A stretch of DNA of 64,000 bases from Minicystis rosea (GTDB lineage: Bacteria; Myxococcota_A; Polyangia; Polyangiales; Polyangiaceae). Shown one piece after another: positions 18,357 through 26,775 of this stretch. The position numbers and the translations under genes were made by a program. The stretch lies in contig CP016211.1 in NCBI GenBank assembly GCA_001931535.1, forward strand, positions 12,880,377 through 12,944,376. Reading direction: 5' to 3'. The notes beneath the pieces were generated by a model. It had not been told where the DNA came from, ran no database searches, and was given only the letters and a program-made list of their open reading frames with translations. The first letter of the stretch is position 1. Each line of letters opens with the position of its first letter.

Positions 18357-19355
18357 ATGACGCCGACGCCCGGCGCGCGGATCACGCCGAACGTCCGCCT
18401 CGTCCGCCTCCTGGGCAAGGGAGGCATGGGGAGCGTGTGGGCCGCCGATCACCTGACGCTGCACACGCAGGTGGCCGTCAAATTCATCGCCGACGACTTC
18501 ACCGAGGACCAGGACGCGCTCCAGCGCTTCTCGCGCGAGGCCACCGCGGCCGCGCAGATCAAGAGCCCCCACGTCGTCCAGGTCTTCGATCACGGCCTCC
18601 ACGAAGGCACGCCGTACATCGTGATGGAGCTCCTCGAAGGCGAGGATCTCGCGCAGCGCATCGAGCGTCACGGCCCGCTCTCGCTCGGCGAGGTGAGCGC
18701 CATCCTCCAGCAGATCGGCAAGGCGCTCACCCTCGCGCATGCCGCCGGCATCGTGCACCGCGACATCAAGCCGGCGAACGCGTACCTCACCACGCCGGGC
18801 GGCGAGCTGCTCGTGAAGCTGCTCGACTTCGGCATCGCCAAGGTCACGCGCCCCGGCGCGGAGCCGGCGTTCCGCACGACCCAGACGGGGCAGCTCGTGG
18901 GCACGCCCTGCTACATGAGCCCGGAGCAGATCTTCAGCCGCGGGAGCATCGATTCTCGCGTCGATCTGTGGGCGCTCGCGGTCCTCGTCTACGAGGCCGT
19001 CCTCGGCGAGGTGCCCTTCGTGGGCAAGACGCTGGGGGACATGTACCTGTCCATCAACAGCGCCGTCTTCACGTCGCCGACGCGCGTCGAGCGCGCGTTT
19101 CCGCGGGCCCTCGACGGTTGGTTCGAGCGCGCCTTCGCCAAGGATCCGAAGGATCGGTTCGCCTCCGCGAAGGAGATGGTGGACGCCTTCGCCGCCGTCG
19201 CCGCGAAAGCGCCCGCCGCGCGCCGCACGACGCGACCTCTCGGCGCGAAAGCGGGCGCCAATGTCGCCGCGGGGGGACCGAGCTCTCCGGCGCGGACACC
19301 CCGGGCGTCGTGCTCCGCGCGCGTCGCGGCAATCTCGGGCTCTTCCTCGGTGTGA
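18357..19355 (+). CDS. Ser/Thr protein kinase, apparently frameshifted after the kinase domain
   Basis: The 332 residues that read in frame contain a complete Hanks-type kinase (about 10-280): glycine loop GKGGMGSVW, VAVKF lysine, catalytic HRDIKPAN, DFG and APE-equivalent SPEQ. The frame then gives an uninformative tail to a stop at 19357. The expected continuation, a transmembrane helix and Pro/Ala-rich extracytoplasmic tail, is open in the -1 frame from 19274 to 19678. The switch point is a run of six G at 19271-19276; a seventh G would give one 440-residue protein. The kinase heads a three-gene set with a TPR/PEGA protein and a Cys-rich lipoprotein. Either the run is miscounted or this allele is truncated and soluble. 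Confidence 0.85.
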   Translation: MTPTPGARITPNVRLVRLLGKGGMGSVWAADHLTLHTQVAVKFIADDFTEDQDALQRFSREATAAAQIKSPHVVQVFDHGLHEGTPYIVMELLEGEDLAQRIERHGPLSLGEVSAILQQIGKALTLAHAAGIVHRDIKPANAYLTTPGGELLVKLLDFGIAKVTRPGAEPAFRTTQTGQLVGTPCYMSPEQIFSRGSIDSRVDLWALAVLVYEAVLGEVPFVGKTLGDMYLSINSAVFTSPTRVERAFPRALDGWFERAFAKDPKDRFASAKEMVDAFAAVAAKAPAARRTTRPLGAKAGANVAAGGPSSPARTPRASCSARVAAISGSSSV

Positions 19356-19678
19356 TCGCGGGCGCCTCGGTGGTGGGCGTGGTCGCCACCGTGCTCATCG
19401 TGCGAATGCGCACCGGCGACGCTGCATCTCACGCAAGCGTGGTCGCCACCGCGGATCCCACGCCTGCCACCGCTGCGCCGACGGCCGCGGAGCCGGTCGT
19501 TTCGGCGTCGGCGATCGCCGCGCCCGCCGCGTCATCGGCCTTGCCAGACGTGAGCCCCGTGCCAGAACCCAGCGCGACGGTTTCTGCGGCTCCGGTGGTC
19601 CGTCCTTCGCAACCCCCGGTCTCCGGCCGCCCGCCGTCCCTTCCTTCAGGCAAGAAGAGACGCGACCATGGTTTCTGA
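19274..19678 (+). other. Out-of-frame transmembrane tail of the kinase at 18357
   Basis: In this frame the sequence reads a basic juxtamembrane segment (VVLRARRGN), a clear membrane helix (LGLFLGVIAGASVVGVVATV) and then Pro/Ala/Ser-rich sequence to GKKRRDHGF. That is the normal C-terminal layout of myxobacterial membrane kinases. It ends at 19678, overlapping the ATG of the next gene at 19668 by 11 bp, which is how coupled genes here usually join. This supports it as the true 3' part of the kinase gene. Confidence 0.75.
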
Positions 19679-20693
19679 TCTCCCTGCTCGCCGCGTCCGG
19701 CGAGCGCTCGGCGCCCTGATGTTGCTGGCGCCTCTCGCGATCGCTGCGCCCGCCTTCGCGCAGCAACCGAGCGCCGTCGACAAGGAGACGGCGCGCTCGC
19801 TCATGGATCAGGGCGACGAGAAGATGGATGCGAAGGACTACGCCGCCGCGGTCAAGGCGTACGAGGCCGCCGACGCCATCATGCATCTGCCCATGACCGG
19901 CGTGGCCGTGGCGCGCGCGCAGGCCGCGGCGGGCCTCCTCGTCGAAGCGCGGGACACCGCCATGGCGGTGGCGCGATCCGAGGCCAAGCCCGGCGAGACG
20001 CTGCCCTACGCGCGCGCCCGCGCCGAAGCCGCCGATCTCGCGAACCGCTTGCCCGCGCGCATCCCCTCGCTCGTGGTCGTCCTCGGCGGTGCGCCGGCGA
20101 ACGTGAGCGTGAGCGTCGACGGCGCGGTCATCCCGCCGGCCGCGATCTCGGCGCCGCGCAAGGTGAACCCGGGCACGCACCTCGTCGCGGTCACGGCGCC
20201 CGGCTTCGAGCCCGTGCGCGTGGAGATCAAGCTGCGCGAAGGCGAAGCGGTGCAGGTCCCGATCGCGCTCAATCCCGCGCCGGGCGTGCCGTCGCCCGCG
20301 ACACCGGGACTCGCGCCGGTGGCGTCTCCGCCGGCGCGGTCGACTGTGCCGGTGCGATCGGGCGGTGTCTCGCCGCTCGCCGTCGCCGGCTTCAGCGTCG
20401 GCGGGGCCGGCCTCATCGCCGGTGCCATCACCGGCGGCCTCTCCCTCGCCAAGACGTCGAGCCTCAAGGATGTCTGCGGCAAGGACGGCGCATGTCCGAG
20501 CTCGCAGCGCGACGCGCTCCAGAGCGCGGGCACGCTCGCCAACGTGTCGAACGTCACCATCGGCATCGGCGTGGCTGGCGCGATCGTCGGCGTCGTCGGT
20601 GTGGTGCTCTCGCGCCCGCGCGCGCAGGCGCCGTCCGCGCGCGTCGAGCCGCTGCTCGGCCCGGGCGTCGTCGGCCTTCGTGGCGCGTTTTGA
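19668..20693 (+). CDS. Exported TPR/PEGA-domain protein
   Basis: 341 residues. After a signal peptide (cleavage near AFAQQ) comes a TPR-like helical pair (SLMDQGDEKMDAKDYAAAV and following), a PEGA-type beta domain (about 135-205, ANVSVSVDGAVIPP, PGTHLVAVTAPGFEPVRVE) and two hydrophobic segments in the last third (SVGGAGLIAGAITGGLSL; ANVSNVTIGIGVAGAIVGVV). PEGA domains are surface or periplasmic binding modules common in myxobacteria. It lies between a Ser/Thr kinase and a Cys-rich lipoprotein, an order echoed at 51628-54445. No enzymatic motif is present. Confidence 0.85.
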   Translation: MVSDLPARRVRRALGALMLLAPLAIAAPAFAQQPSAVDKETARSLMDQGDEKMDAKDYAAAVKAYEAADAIMHLPMTGVAVARAQAAAGLLVEARDTAMAVARSEAKPGETLPYARARAEAADLANRLPARIPSLVVVLGGAPANVSVSVDGAVIPPAAISAPRKVNPGTHLVAVTAPGFEPVRVEIKLREGEAVQVPIALNPAPGVPSPATPGLAPVASPPARSTVPVRSGGVSPLAVAGFSVGGAGLIAGAITGGLSLAKTSSLKDVCGKDGACPSSQRDALQSAGTLANVSNVTIGIGVAGAIVGVVGVVLSRPRAQAPSARVEPLLGPGVVGLRGAF

Positions 20694-20706
20694 GGAGGGG
20701 CAGACG

Positions 20707-21912
20707 ATGACGAGCAATCGGCGAAGCGCGCTCGCGGTGGTGGTGGGGGCGAGCATCCTGGGAGGCTGTCAGCTCCTCTCCGGCTTGAACGAGCTGCACG
20801 AGGGCTCCGGCGGCGCATCGTCGTCGTCGAGTGTGGGCGGCGGCATGTCTGCTTCCGTGAGCGCCAGCAGCGTGAGCGCCTCCAGCACCGGCGGCGGAAG
20901 CAGCGTGAGCAGCTCGTCGAGCAGCAGCTCGGGCGGCTGCGCGGACCTGGGCACCAGCCAGAACTGCGGCGCCTGCGGTCACGACTGCATCAATGGAAGC
21001 TGCTCGGACAGCCTCTGCACCGATTACGTGCTCGTGGACACCACGGTGGCGTCGCTGAGCGGCCTCGCGTCGGATGGCAGCTACGTCTACTGGGGCCGTT
21101 ACGACAGCACCGTGGCCGGCTCCATCGGACGGGCCTCGATCCATGGCACCGATCCCGAGCTGACGTACATCACGTCCGTGCAGCCGCACGGCCTCGTGAC
21201 GAACGGCACGAGCCTGTTCTTTTGGGATGGCACGGGGACCAAGGGCATCCGCGTGGCGACGCCGAACCCCCCCGAGCCCATCGCCGCCCAACCCCTCTTC
21301 GCCGAGCCGCAGGAGATTGGCTCTCTCGCTCTCGCGGGAGGGAAGCTGACCTGGAACACGCCGATCGACAGTGGATTGAAGTCAGGAAACATCATGGGCG
21401 GCACGCCCGCGAGCGCCGTCGTCCCCATGTCGTCCGTGAGCTTCGCCGTCGACGAGAATTACGTGTACTGGGCGGCGGATTCCGCGATCTGGAGGCGCAC
21501 GACCTCGCTGACCGATGCCCCCAAGCAGATCGGCGTCGCTTCCGGCGTGGTGAGCATGGTCGCAGACCCCGTGCCGGGCGGCTACGTGTACTGGGCCGCC
21601 ACCAGCCCGACGCCCGGCATCTACCGGGCGAAAAAGGACGGCTCGGTGATGATGAGTGATGCATTGTTCGCCGCCGCGTCCCACCCCTACGGGCTCCTCG
21701 CCGACGCGGAGAACGTCTATTGGACCGAGTACGCGAGCAGCCTGTGCAATGGCCTCGGCACGCTGCAATCGCAGTCGGGGGTCGGCGGTCTACCGCACGC
21801 GGTGACGGTGGTCGGTGCCTGCAGCCTCCTCGCGCAGGACGCGAAGGGCCTCTACTTCACGACGGGCACCCAGATCCGGCGGGTGACCAAGCCGCTCCTG
21901 ACCCCGCCTTGA
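20707..21912 (+). CDS. Lipoprotein with Ser-rich linker, Cys knot and predicted beta-propeller
   Basis: 401 residues from the ATG at 20707, preceded by GAGGAGGGG. The lipobox is SILGGC. A Ser/Gly/Ala linker of about 50 residues leads to a short Cys-rich block (CADLGTSQNCGACGHDC), and then to repeated blades with the alternating pattern YVYWG, SLFFWD, YVYWAAD, YVYWAAT, NVYWTEY, GLYFTTG. That repeat is typical of six- or seven-bladed propellers of the DUF5050/NHL type. It is probably displayed on the outer membrane or cell surface as a binding protein. It belongs with the two preceding genes. Confidence 0.83.
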   Translation: MTSNRRSALAVVVGASILGGCQLLSGLNELHEGSGGASSSSSVGGGMSASVSASSVSASSTGGGSSVSSSSSSSSGGCADLGTSQNCGACGHDCINGSCSDSLCTDYVLVDTTVASLSGLASDGSYVYWGRYDSTVAGSIGRASIHGTDPELTYITSVQPHGLVTNGTSLFFWDGTGTKGIRVATPNPPEPIAAQPLFAEPQEIGSLALAGGKLTWNTPIDSGLKSGNIMGGTPASAVVPMSSVSFAVDENYVYWAADSAIWRRTTSLTDAPKQIGVASGVVSMVADPVPGGYVYWAATSPTPGIYRAKKDGSVMMSDALFAAASHPYGLLADAENVYWTEYASSLCNGLGTLQSQSGVGGLPHAVTVVGACSLLAQDAKGLYFTTGTQIRRVTKPLLTPP

Positions 21913-21955
21913 GGGCGCGCGCCCGAGCCACGTCATCACGCAGATCCACGTGACG

Positions 21956-22066
21956 AGCGCTCCGGCGCTCGCTGCCAGTCGCTCCGGAGCGCTCGTGGTG
22001 AACGAGGGGCCGGCGAGCGCGACCGAGGAGCTCCTGCGCGCGACCTCCGGTTCGGAGCGCGCGCAG
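21956..22066. terminator. Two hairpins between convergent genes
   Basis: AGCGCTCCGG at 21956-21965 pairs with CCGGAGCGCT at 21984-21993 (perfect 10-bp stem, 18-base loop). CTGCGCGC at 22034-22041 pairs with GCGCGCAG at 22059-22066, with an inner TCCG/CGGA. They lie between two genes that converge. Neither has a U-tract, which is common for terminators in very GC-rich genomes. Confidence 0.55.
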
Positions 22067-22089
22067 CCCTCGGACGCGTTCGGCAACGA

Positions 22090-23241
<1,152 letters not shown>

Positions 23242-23525
23242 GACGCTTTCGCGAGGCGTAAGGCGAGTGGGCTCGGGAGGCAAGCGCCCGGGCTCACCCG
23301 TGCGCTTTCGAGCGCGCCGCCGACGGGCCGAGCGGCGTCTCTCGTGCGCTTCGGGCTTCATGACGCGGAGCGGTGTTTCAGGTCGTGACGTGATGACTCG
23401 AAACACGTGTCCCATCGCGGAGGCATCGTCGCGGTCACGGCGTGCGTCGGACCGGCCACCGAAACGAAGCCGTCGGAGTGCTGCCGCGTCTCCCGCGCCG
23501 CACCGAGGCGTGCCATACAAAAGGA

Positions 23526-24416
23526 ATGAACCCCGCCGGAGCAAGCCTTCCCCGCGAGCGGCGACCCTTACGATCTCGGGCCGCGCGCGCCGCGACGTTC
23601 GCCCTGCCGCTCTCGCTGACCTTGGTGACCGCTTGCGCCTCCGCGCCTCCTCCGCCCCCTCCACCGCCGCCTGCTCCCGTCGCCGCCGGCCCGCAGCGCG
23701 CCCGCGACGAGCTTCCGCCCGCCCTGCGCGAGCTCGCGCTCACCCCCGAGCAGGAAGCCGAAGTCAGGCGGATCCGCGCCGATCTCGTGCGCGCCTCCGA
23801 GCCCATCGTGGGCGCCGCCAACGATCTCGGTCACTCCGTGGCCGGCGCCGCGCGCCAGTGCAAAGGCGAGTCGCCCTTCGTGGACAGCGACGGTGCTCGG
23901 TTGGTGCGCATGGGAGAAGACGTTCGCGGTGACGTCATCGACGCCGTCCAACGCTTCCATCGCCTGCTCACCCCGGCGCAGCGCCGCAAGCTCTCGGCGC
24001 GCCTCCTCGAAGGCGACGACTGGGCCCGCCGCGAGCGGCGCAACGAGTCGCGCTCGCGCGATCTCGCTCCCGCCCTCGATCTCTCGGTCATGCAGACGAT
24101 GGCCATGCTGGTGAAGGCGCGCGTGCTCTGGTCGACCTTCGCCGATCGCGCCGAGCCGTGGCGGGTGCATTACAAGACCGCCGTCGAGCACTTCGCGCGC
24201 GACGACTTCGAGGCTCGCAAGGAGCCCGTCGCCGAGGTGCCCGTCGTCGCGCTCTCGGTGGACTTCCTCAAGATGGGGCTGCGCTTCCTCATCCCCATCC
24301 TCGAGCGGGAGCAGTGCGAGGCGCTCGGCCGCCTCATCGATCAGAAGCTCGACGAGCAGGCCGCGCGCGCCGCGAAGGCCGAAGCGGCGAGCCCACCCGA
24401 CGCTCCGCGAAAGTAG
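23526..24416 (+). CDS. Spy/CpxP-like periplasmic lipoprotein
   Basis: 296 residues. The signal peptide ends in a lipobox (LVTAC) and is followed by a run of ten prolines and an Ala/Pro linker. The helical body has two LTxxQ-type motifs (LTPEQEAEVRRIRADL, about residues 75-90; LTPAQRRKLSARLL, about 153-166), the hallmark of Spy/CpxP/ZraP periplasmic chaperones and metal sensors. It is longer than usual for that family (about 160 residues) and has an additional helical C-terminal half. No partner two-component system is adjacent. Confidence in the family is moderate because the motif is short. Confidence 0.72.
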   Translation: MNPAGASLPRERRPLRSRAARAATFALPLSLTLVTACASAPPPPPPPPPAPVAAGPQRARDELPPALRELALTPEQEAEVRRIRADLVRASEPIVGAANDLGHSVAGAARQCKGESPFVDSDGARLVRMGEDVRGDVIDAVQRFHRLLTPAQRRKLSARLLEGDDWARRERRNESRSRDLAPALDLSVMQTMAMLVKARVLWSTFADRAEPWRVHYKTAVEHFARDDFEARKEPVAEVPVVALSVDFLKMGLRFLIPILEREQCEALGRLIDQKLDEQAARAAKAEAASPPDAPRK

Positions 24417-24466
24417 CCGCCGCTCGCGACGCTTGCCTTCCTCCTCCCGCCGGGCACCATGCGGCG

Positions 24467-25606
24467 GTGACCAGCGTGCCCGTGGACGAGCCTCGGAGCC
24501 TCGCGCCCGCGCGTCCTTCGCGCCTCTCCGATCTCGCCGAGCTGCTCCTCGTCGGCGGCCTCACGCCCATCCTCTTCGCGCTCTCGTGGCTGCTCCGGAA
24601 GAGCCTCGGCCTCGACGCGGCGGAGTACGCGGTGGGCTTCACCATGTTCTACGCCGCGCACGTCATCAACGATCCGCACTTCTCCGTCACGTACCTGCTC
24701 TTCTACAAAGACGCGCGCGCCCGCGCCTTCGGCGACGCCTTCGCGCCCGCGCAGCGCGCCCGCTACGTCTTCGCCGGCATCGTCGTGCCCCTCGTGCTCG
24801 GGGCGTGGGGCGTCGCGGGGCTCGCCACCAAGTCGGCCGCCACGCTCGCGTGGATGATGCACCTCATGTTCTTCTTGGTGGGCTGGCACTACGTCAAGCA
24901 GGGCTTCGGCGTGATGACGGTGCTGGCCGCGCGGCGCGGCGTCATCTTCGCGCCGCGCGAGCGCCTCGCCATCCGCGCGCACTGCTTCGCCGGCTGGGCC
25001 TACGCGTGGGCGAACCCGCCCGAGGCGCCCAAAGAGGTCGAGGAGAAGGGGCTCGTCTTCACCACGCTCCCGCACCCGGTCTGGTTGGATCGCCTCACGT
25101 GCGTCGTGCTCTGGGCCACGTTCCTCGCGCTCGTGATCACGCTGTTCCAGAAGTGGCGGCGCGAGGGACGCTTGCCGCTCGTCACGCCGCTCGTCGCGCT
25201 CCTGTGCAGCATCTGGACGTGGTCCATCTACTCGAGCGCCGACCCGCTCGTGCGCTACGCCATCCCCGCGCTGCACTCGGTGCAGTACCTCTACTTCGTC
25301 TGGCTGCTCAAGCGGAACGAGGCGCGCGAGCGCGAGCTCTCGCCGTGGTTCGAGACGTCGGCGCGCGTGCGCCTCGGCATCCTCGCGATGTCGGCGCTGG
25401 GCCTCGGGTGGTTCCTCTTCCACCTCGCGCCGTGGGCGCTCGACGACGCGCTCACGCCGCGCCGAACGCGCTGGGCCTCACTCGGCCCCACGCCCTTCTT
25501 CGCCGTCATCTACGCCTTCGTGAACATCCATCACTACTTCATGGACAACGTCATCTGGCGTCGCGAAAACCCGCTCACCCGCTATCTCAAGCGCACGCCG
25601 AGCTGA
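24467..25606 (+). CDS. Polytopic membrane protein with conserved histidines, function unknown
   Basis: 379 residues with about eight hydrophobic segments and no signal peptide beyond the first helix. Polar and His residues sit inside or next to helices: HVINDPHFSVTY, WHYVKQGFG, HSVQYLYFVW and NIHHYFMDNVIWR. Regular placement of His/Asp in membrane helices suggests a metal- or heme-linked membrane enzyme such as a hydroxylase or desaturase-like protein, but the classical His boxes are not complete. The start is GTG at 24467, the only good initiator before the first helix. It lies 50 bp after the Spy-like gene and may be co-transcribed. Confidence 0.78.
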   Translation: MTSVPVDEPRSLAPARPSRLSDLAELLLVGGLTPILFALSWLLRKSLGLDAAEYAVGFTMFYAAHVINDPHFSVTYLLFYKDARARAFGDAFAPAQRARYVFAGIVVPLVLGAWGVAGLATKSAATLAWMMHLMFFLVGWHYVKQGFGVMTVLAARRGVIFAPRERLAIRAHCFAGWAYAWANPPEAPKEVEEKGLVFTTLPHPVWLDRLTCVVLWATFLALVITLFQKWRREGRLPLVTPLVALLCSIWTWSIYSSADPLVRYAIPALHSVQYLYFVWLLKRNEARERELSPWFETSARVRLGILAMSALGLGWFLFHLAPWALDDALTPRRTRWASLGPTPFFAVIYAFVNIHHYFMDNVIWRRENPLTRYLKRTPS

Positions 25607-25628
25607 CAGGATGGTGACAAGCTGCTTC

Positions 25629-25703
25629 GCGCCCCGAATCGTCGGTCGCGCTCCCTCAAAATCACCGAGGATTCCTCGGTCGCGCTCCCTAGCTTCGGGG
25701 CGC
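25629..25703. terminator. Nested inverted and direct repeats between convergent genes
   Basis: GCGCCCCGAA at 25629-25638 is the exact reverse complement of TTCGGGGCGC at 25694-25703. Inside it is a tight hairpin, ACCGAGG/CCTCGGT, at 25664-25680 with a 3-base loop, and a 15-bp direct repeat TCGGTCGCGCTCCCT at 25642-25656 and 25676-25690. Its position at the 3' ends of two convergent genes suits a bidirectional terminator, and the structure could also be a small repeat element. Confidence 0.5.
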
Positions 25704-25786
25704 TCGCGACGCATTTCACCATCCTGCTGACGCTCCACACGTGAGCGCGGGCGCGCGTGAATCGCTCCGAGATGATCCGAGATCGA

Positions 25787-26356
25787 TCAGAGGTGGAGCG
25801 TCGCGCTGAGCCCGAAGCTCATCCACTGCGCGCGCCAATCGAGCGGGGTTCGATCGGTGCTGCCGACGTTCACCACGTTGTAGCCGACGTGCGCGCCCAC
25901 CGAGAGGCGCCGGAGGATGGCCACGTCGAGGCCCGCGCCGACGTCGAGCGCGAGGCCCTGGGCGCTGACGAAGGAGGCGGTCCCGGTGGTGTCGCGATCG
26001 CCGAGCGGGTTGAAGCTCGTGAAGCCCCAGCCCACGTGTCCGTAGAGATACGGCACGAGGATGCGGCCGATGCCGACCCGCAATCCAGGCCGCACGCGGA
26101 CGAGGTGCGCCCCGAGATCGGTGTAGCCGACGGCGAGCTCCGGGATGATGGCGACGCTCTGGTACGGGATGCGGAAGCGATAGCCGGCCCGGAGATCGAA
26201 GCCCGCGCCCGTGCTCAGGTAACGCTGGGGCGCTTGATCGACGGGGACGCCGAGCGCGACGTCGCCCGAGAGCGCGATGTCCGCGCGTGCCTCCCGCGCG
26301 CCGCCGAGGAGCCCCGCGAGGATCGCCGCACCCGTGAACCACGACCTTCGCTTCAT
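25787..26356 (-). CDS. Small outer-membrane beta-barrel protein
   Basis: 189 residues with a signal peptide (cleavage near ARADIA) followed by alternating amphipathic strands throughout (FDLRAGYRFRIPY, VAIIPELAVGYTDLGAHL, VRPGLRVGIGRILVPYLYGH, SVGAHVGYNVVNVG) and a C-terminal strand LSATLHL. This is the pattern of an eight-stranded OmpA/OprF-like or lipid-A-modifying barrel, without visible catalytic residues. The ATG at 26356 has GGGAGA upstream. It is a monocistronic gene of unknown function. Confidence 0.78.
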   Translation of the reverse strand: MKRRSWFTGAAILAGLLGGAREARADIALSGDVALGVPVDQAPQRYLSTGAGFDLRAGYRFRIPYQSVAIIPELAVGYTDLGAHLVRVRPGLRVGIGRILVPYLYGHVGWGFTSFNPLGDRDTTGTASFVSAQGLALDVGAGLDVAILRRLSVGAHVGYNVVNVGSTDRTPLDWRAQWMSFGLSATLHL

Positions 26357-26775
26357 CGTCGTCTCCCAAACCACTATCAGAGCCGAGCGCAGAGGAGGGC
26401 CGCGATCCGAGCCTTTCGCTCGCATCCCCCACGCCCGACGGCGGCACGCGTCCGAACCATGAGCCGACCATCGCACCTTGGCCAGCGCGGGGACGCGAGC
26501 GTCCCGAGGCCGGCGTTGGACGGAGAACGTCAGGGGAGCTTCACGGCCGCGCACCGGCGCGCGAATCCAAAGAGCCCGCTTCCCGCGCAGGGAAGCGAGG
26601 ATCGCGCGGGCTTCGTGTGTTCGGGGTGGAGTCGAAGGGGATGGCGCCGCGGATTCGGCGCCTCGAAGGCAGGGTGTCTGATCCCGCGATCAGCAGGAAG
26701 CGCCCGAGGGATGGGCGCTGCGCCGCGCGTCCGTGGATCTCCCGATCACACGTGCCGCGCGGCGCACGGGCGCCG
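26357..26775. other. 419-bp intergenic region with two hairpins
   Basis: No gene is seen. Downstream of the minus-strand gene that ends at 26776 are two stem-loops: AGCGCCC/GGGCGCT (26699-26719) and CTGATC/GATCAG with a 4-base loop (26678-26693). They probably terminate that transcript. The right-hand promoter of the barrel gene should lie near 26360-26450. Confidence 0.55.

Noticed and set aside
25256-25606. Classical fatty-acid desaturase His boxes in the polytopic protein
   Set aside because: HxxxH and HxxHH patterns are incomplete, so a desaturase call is not supported.
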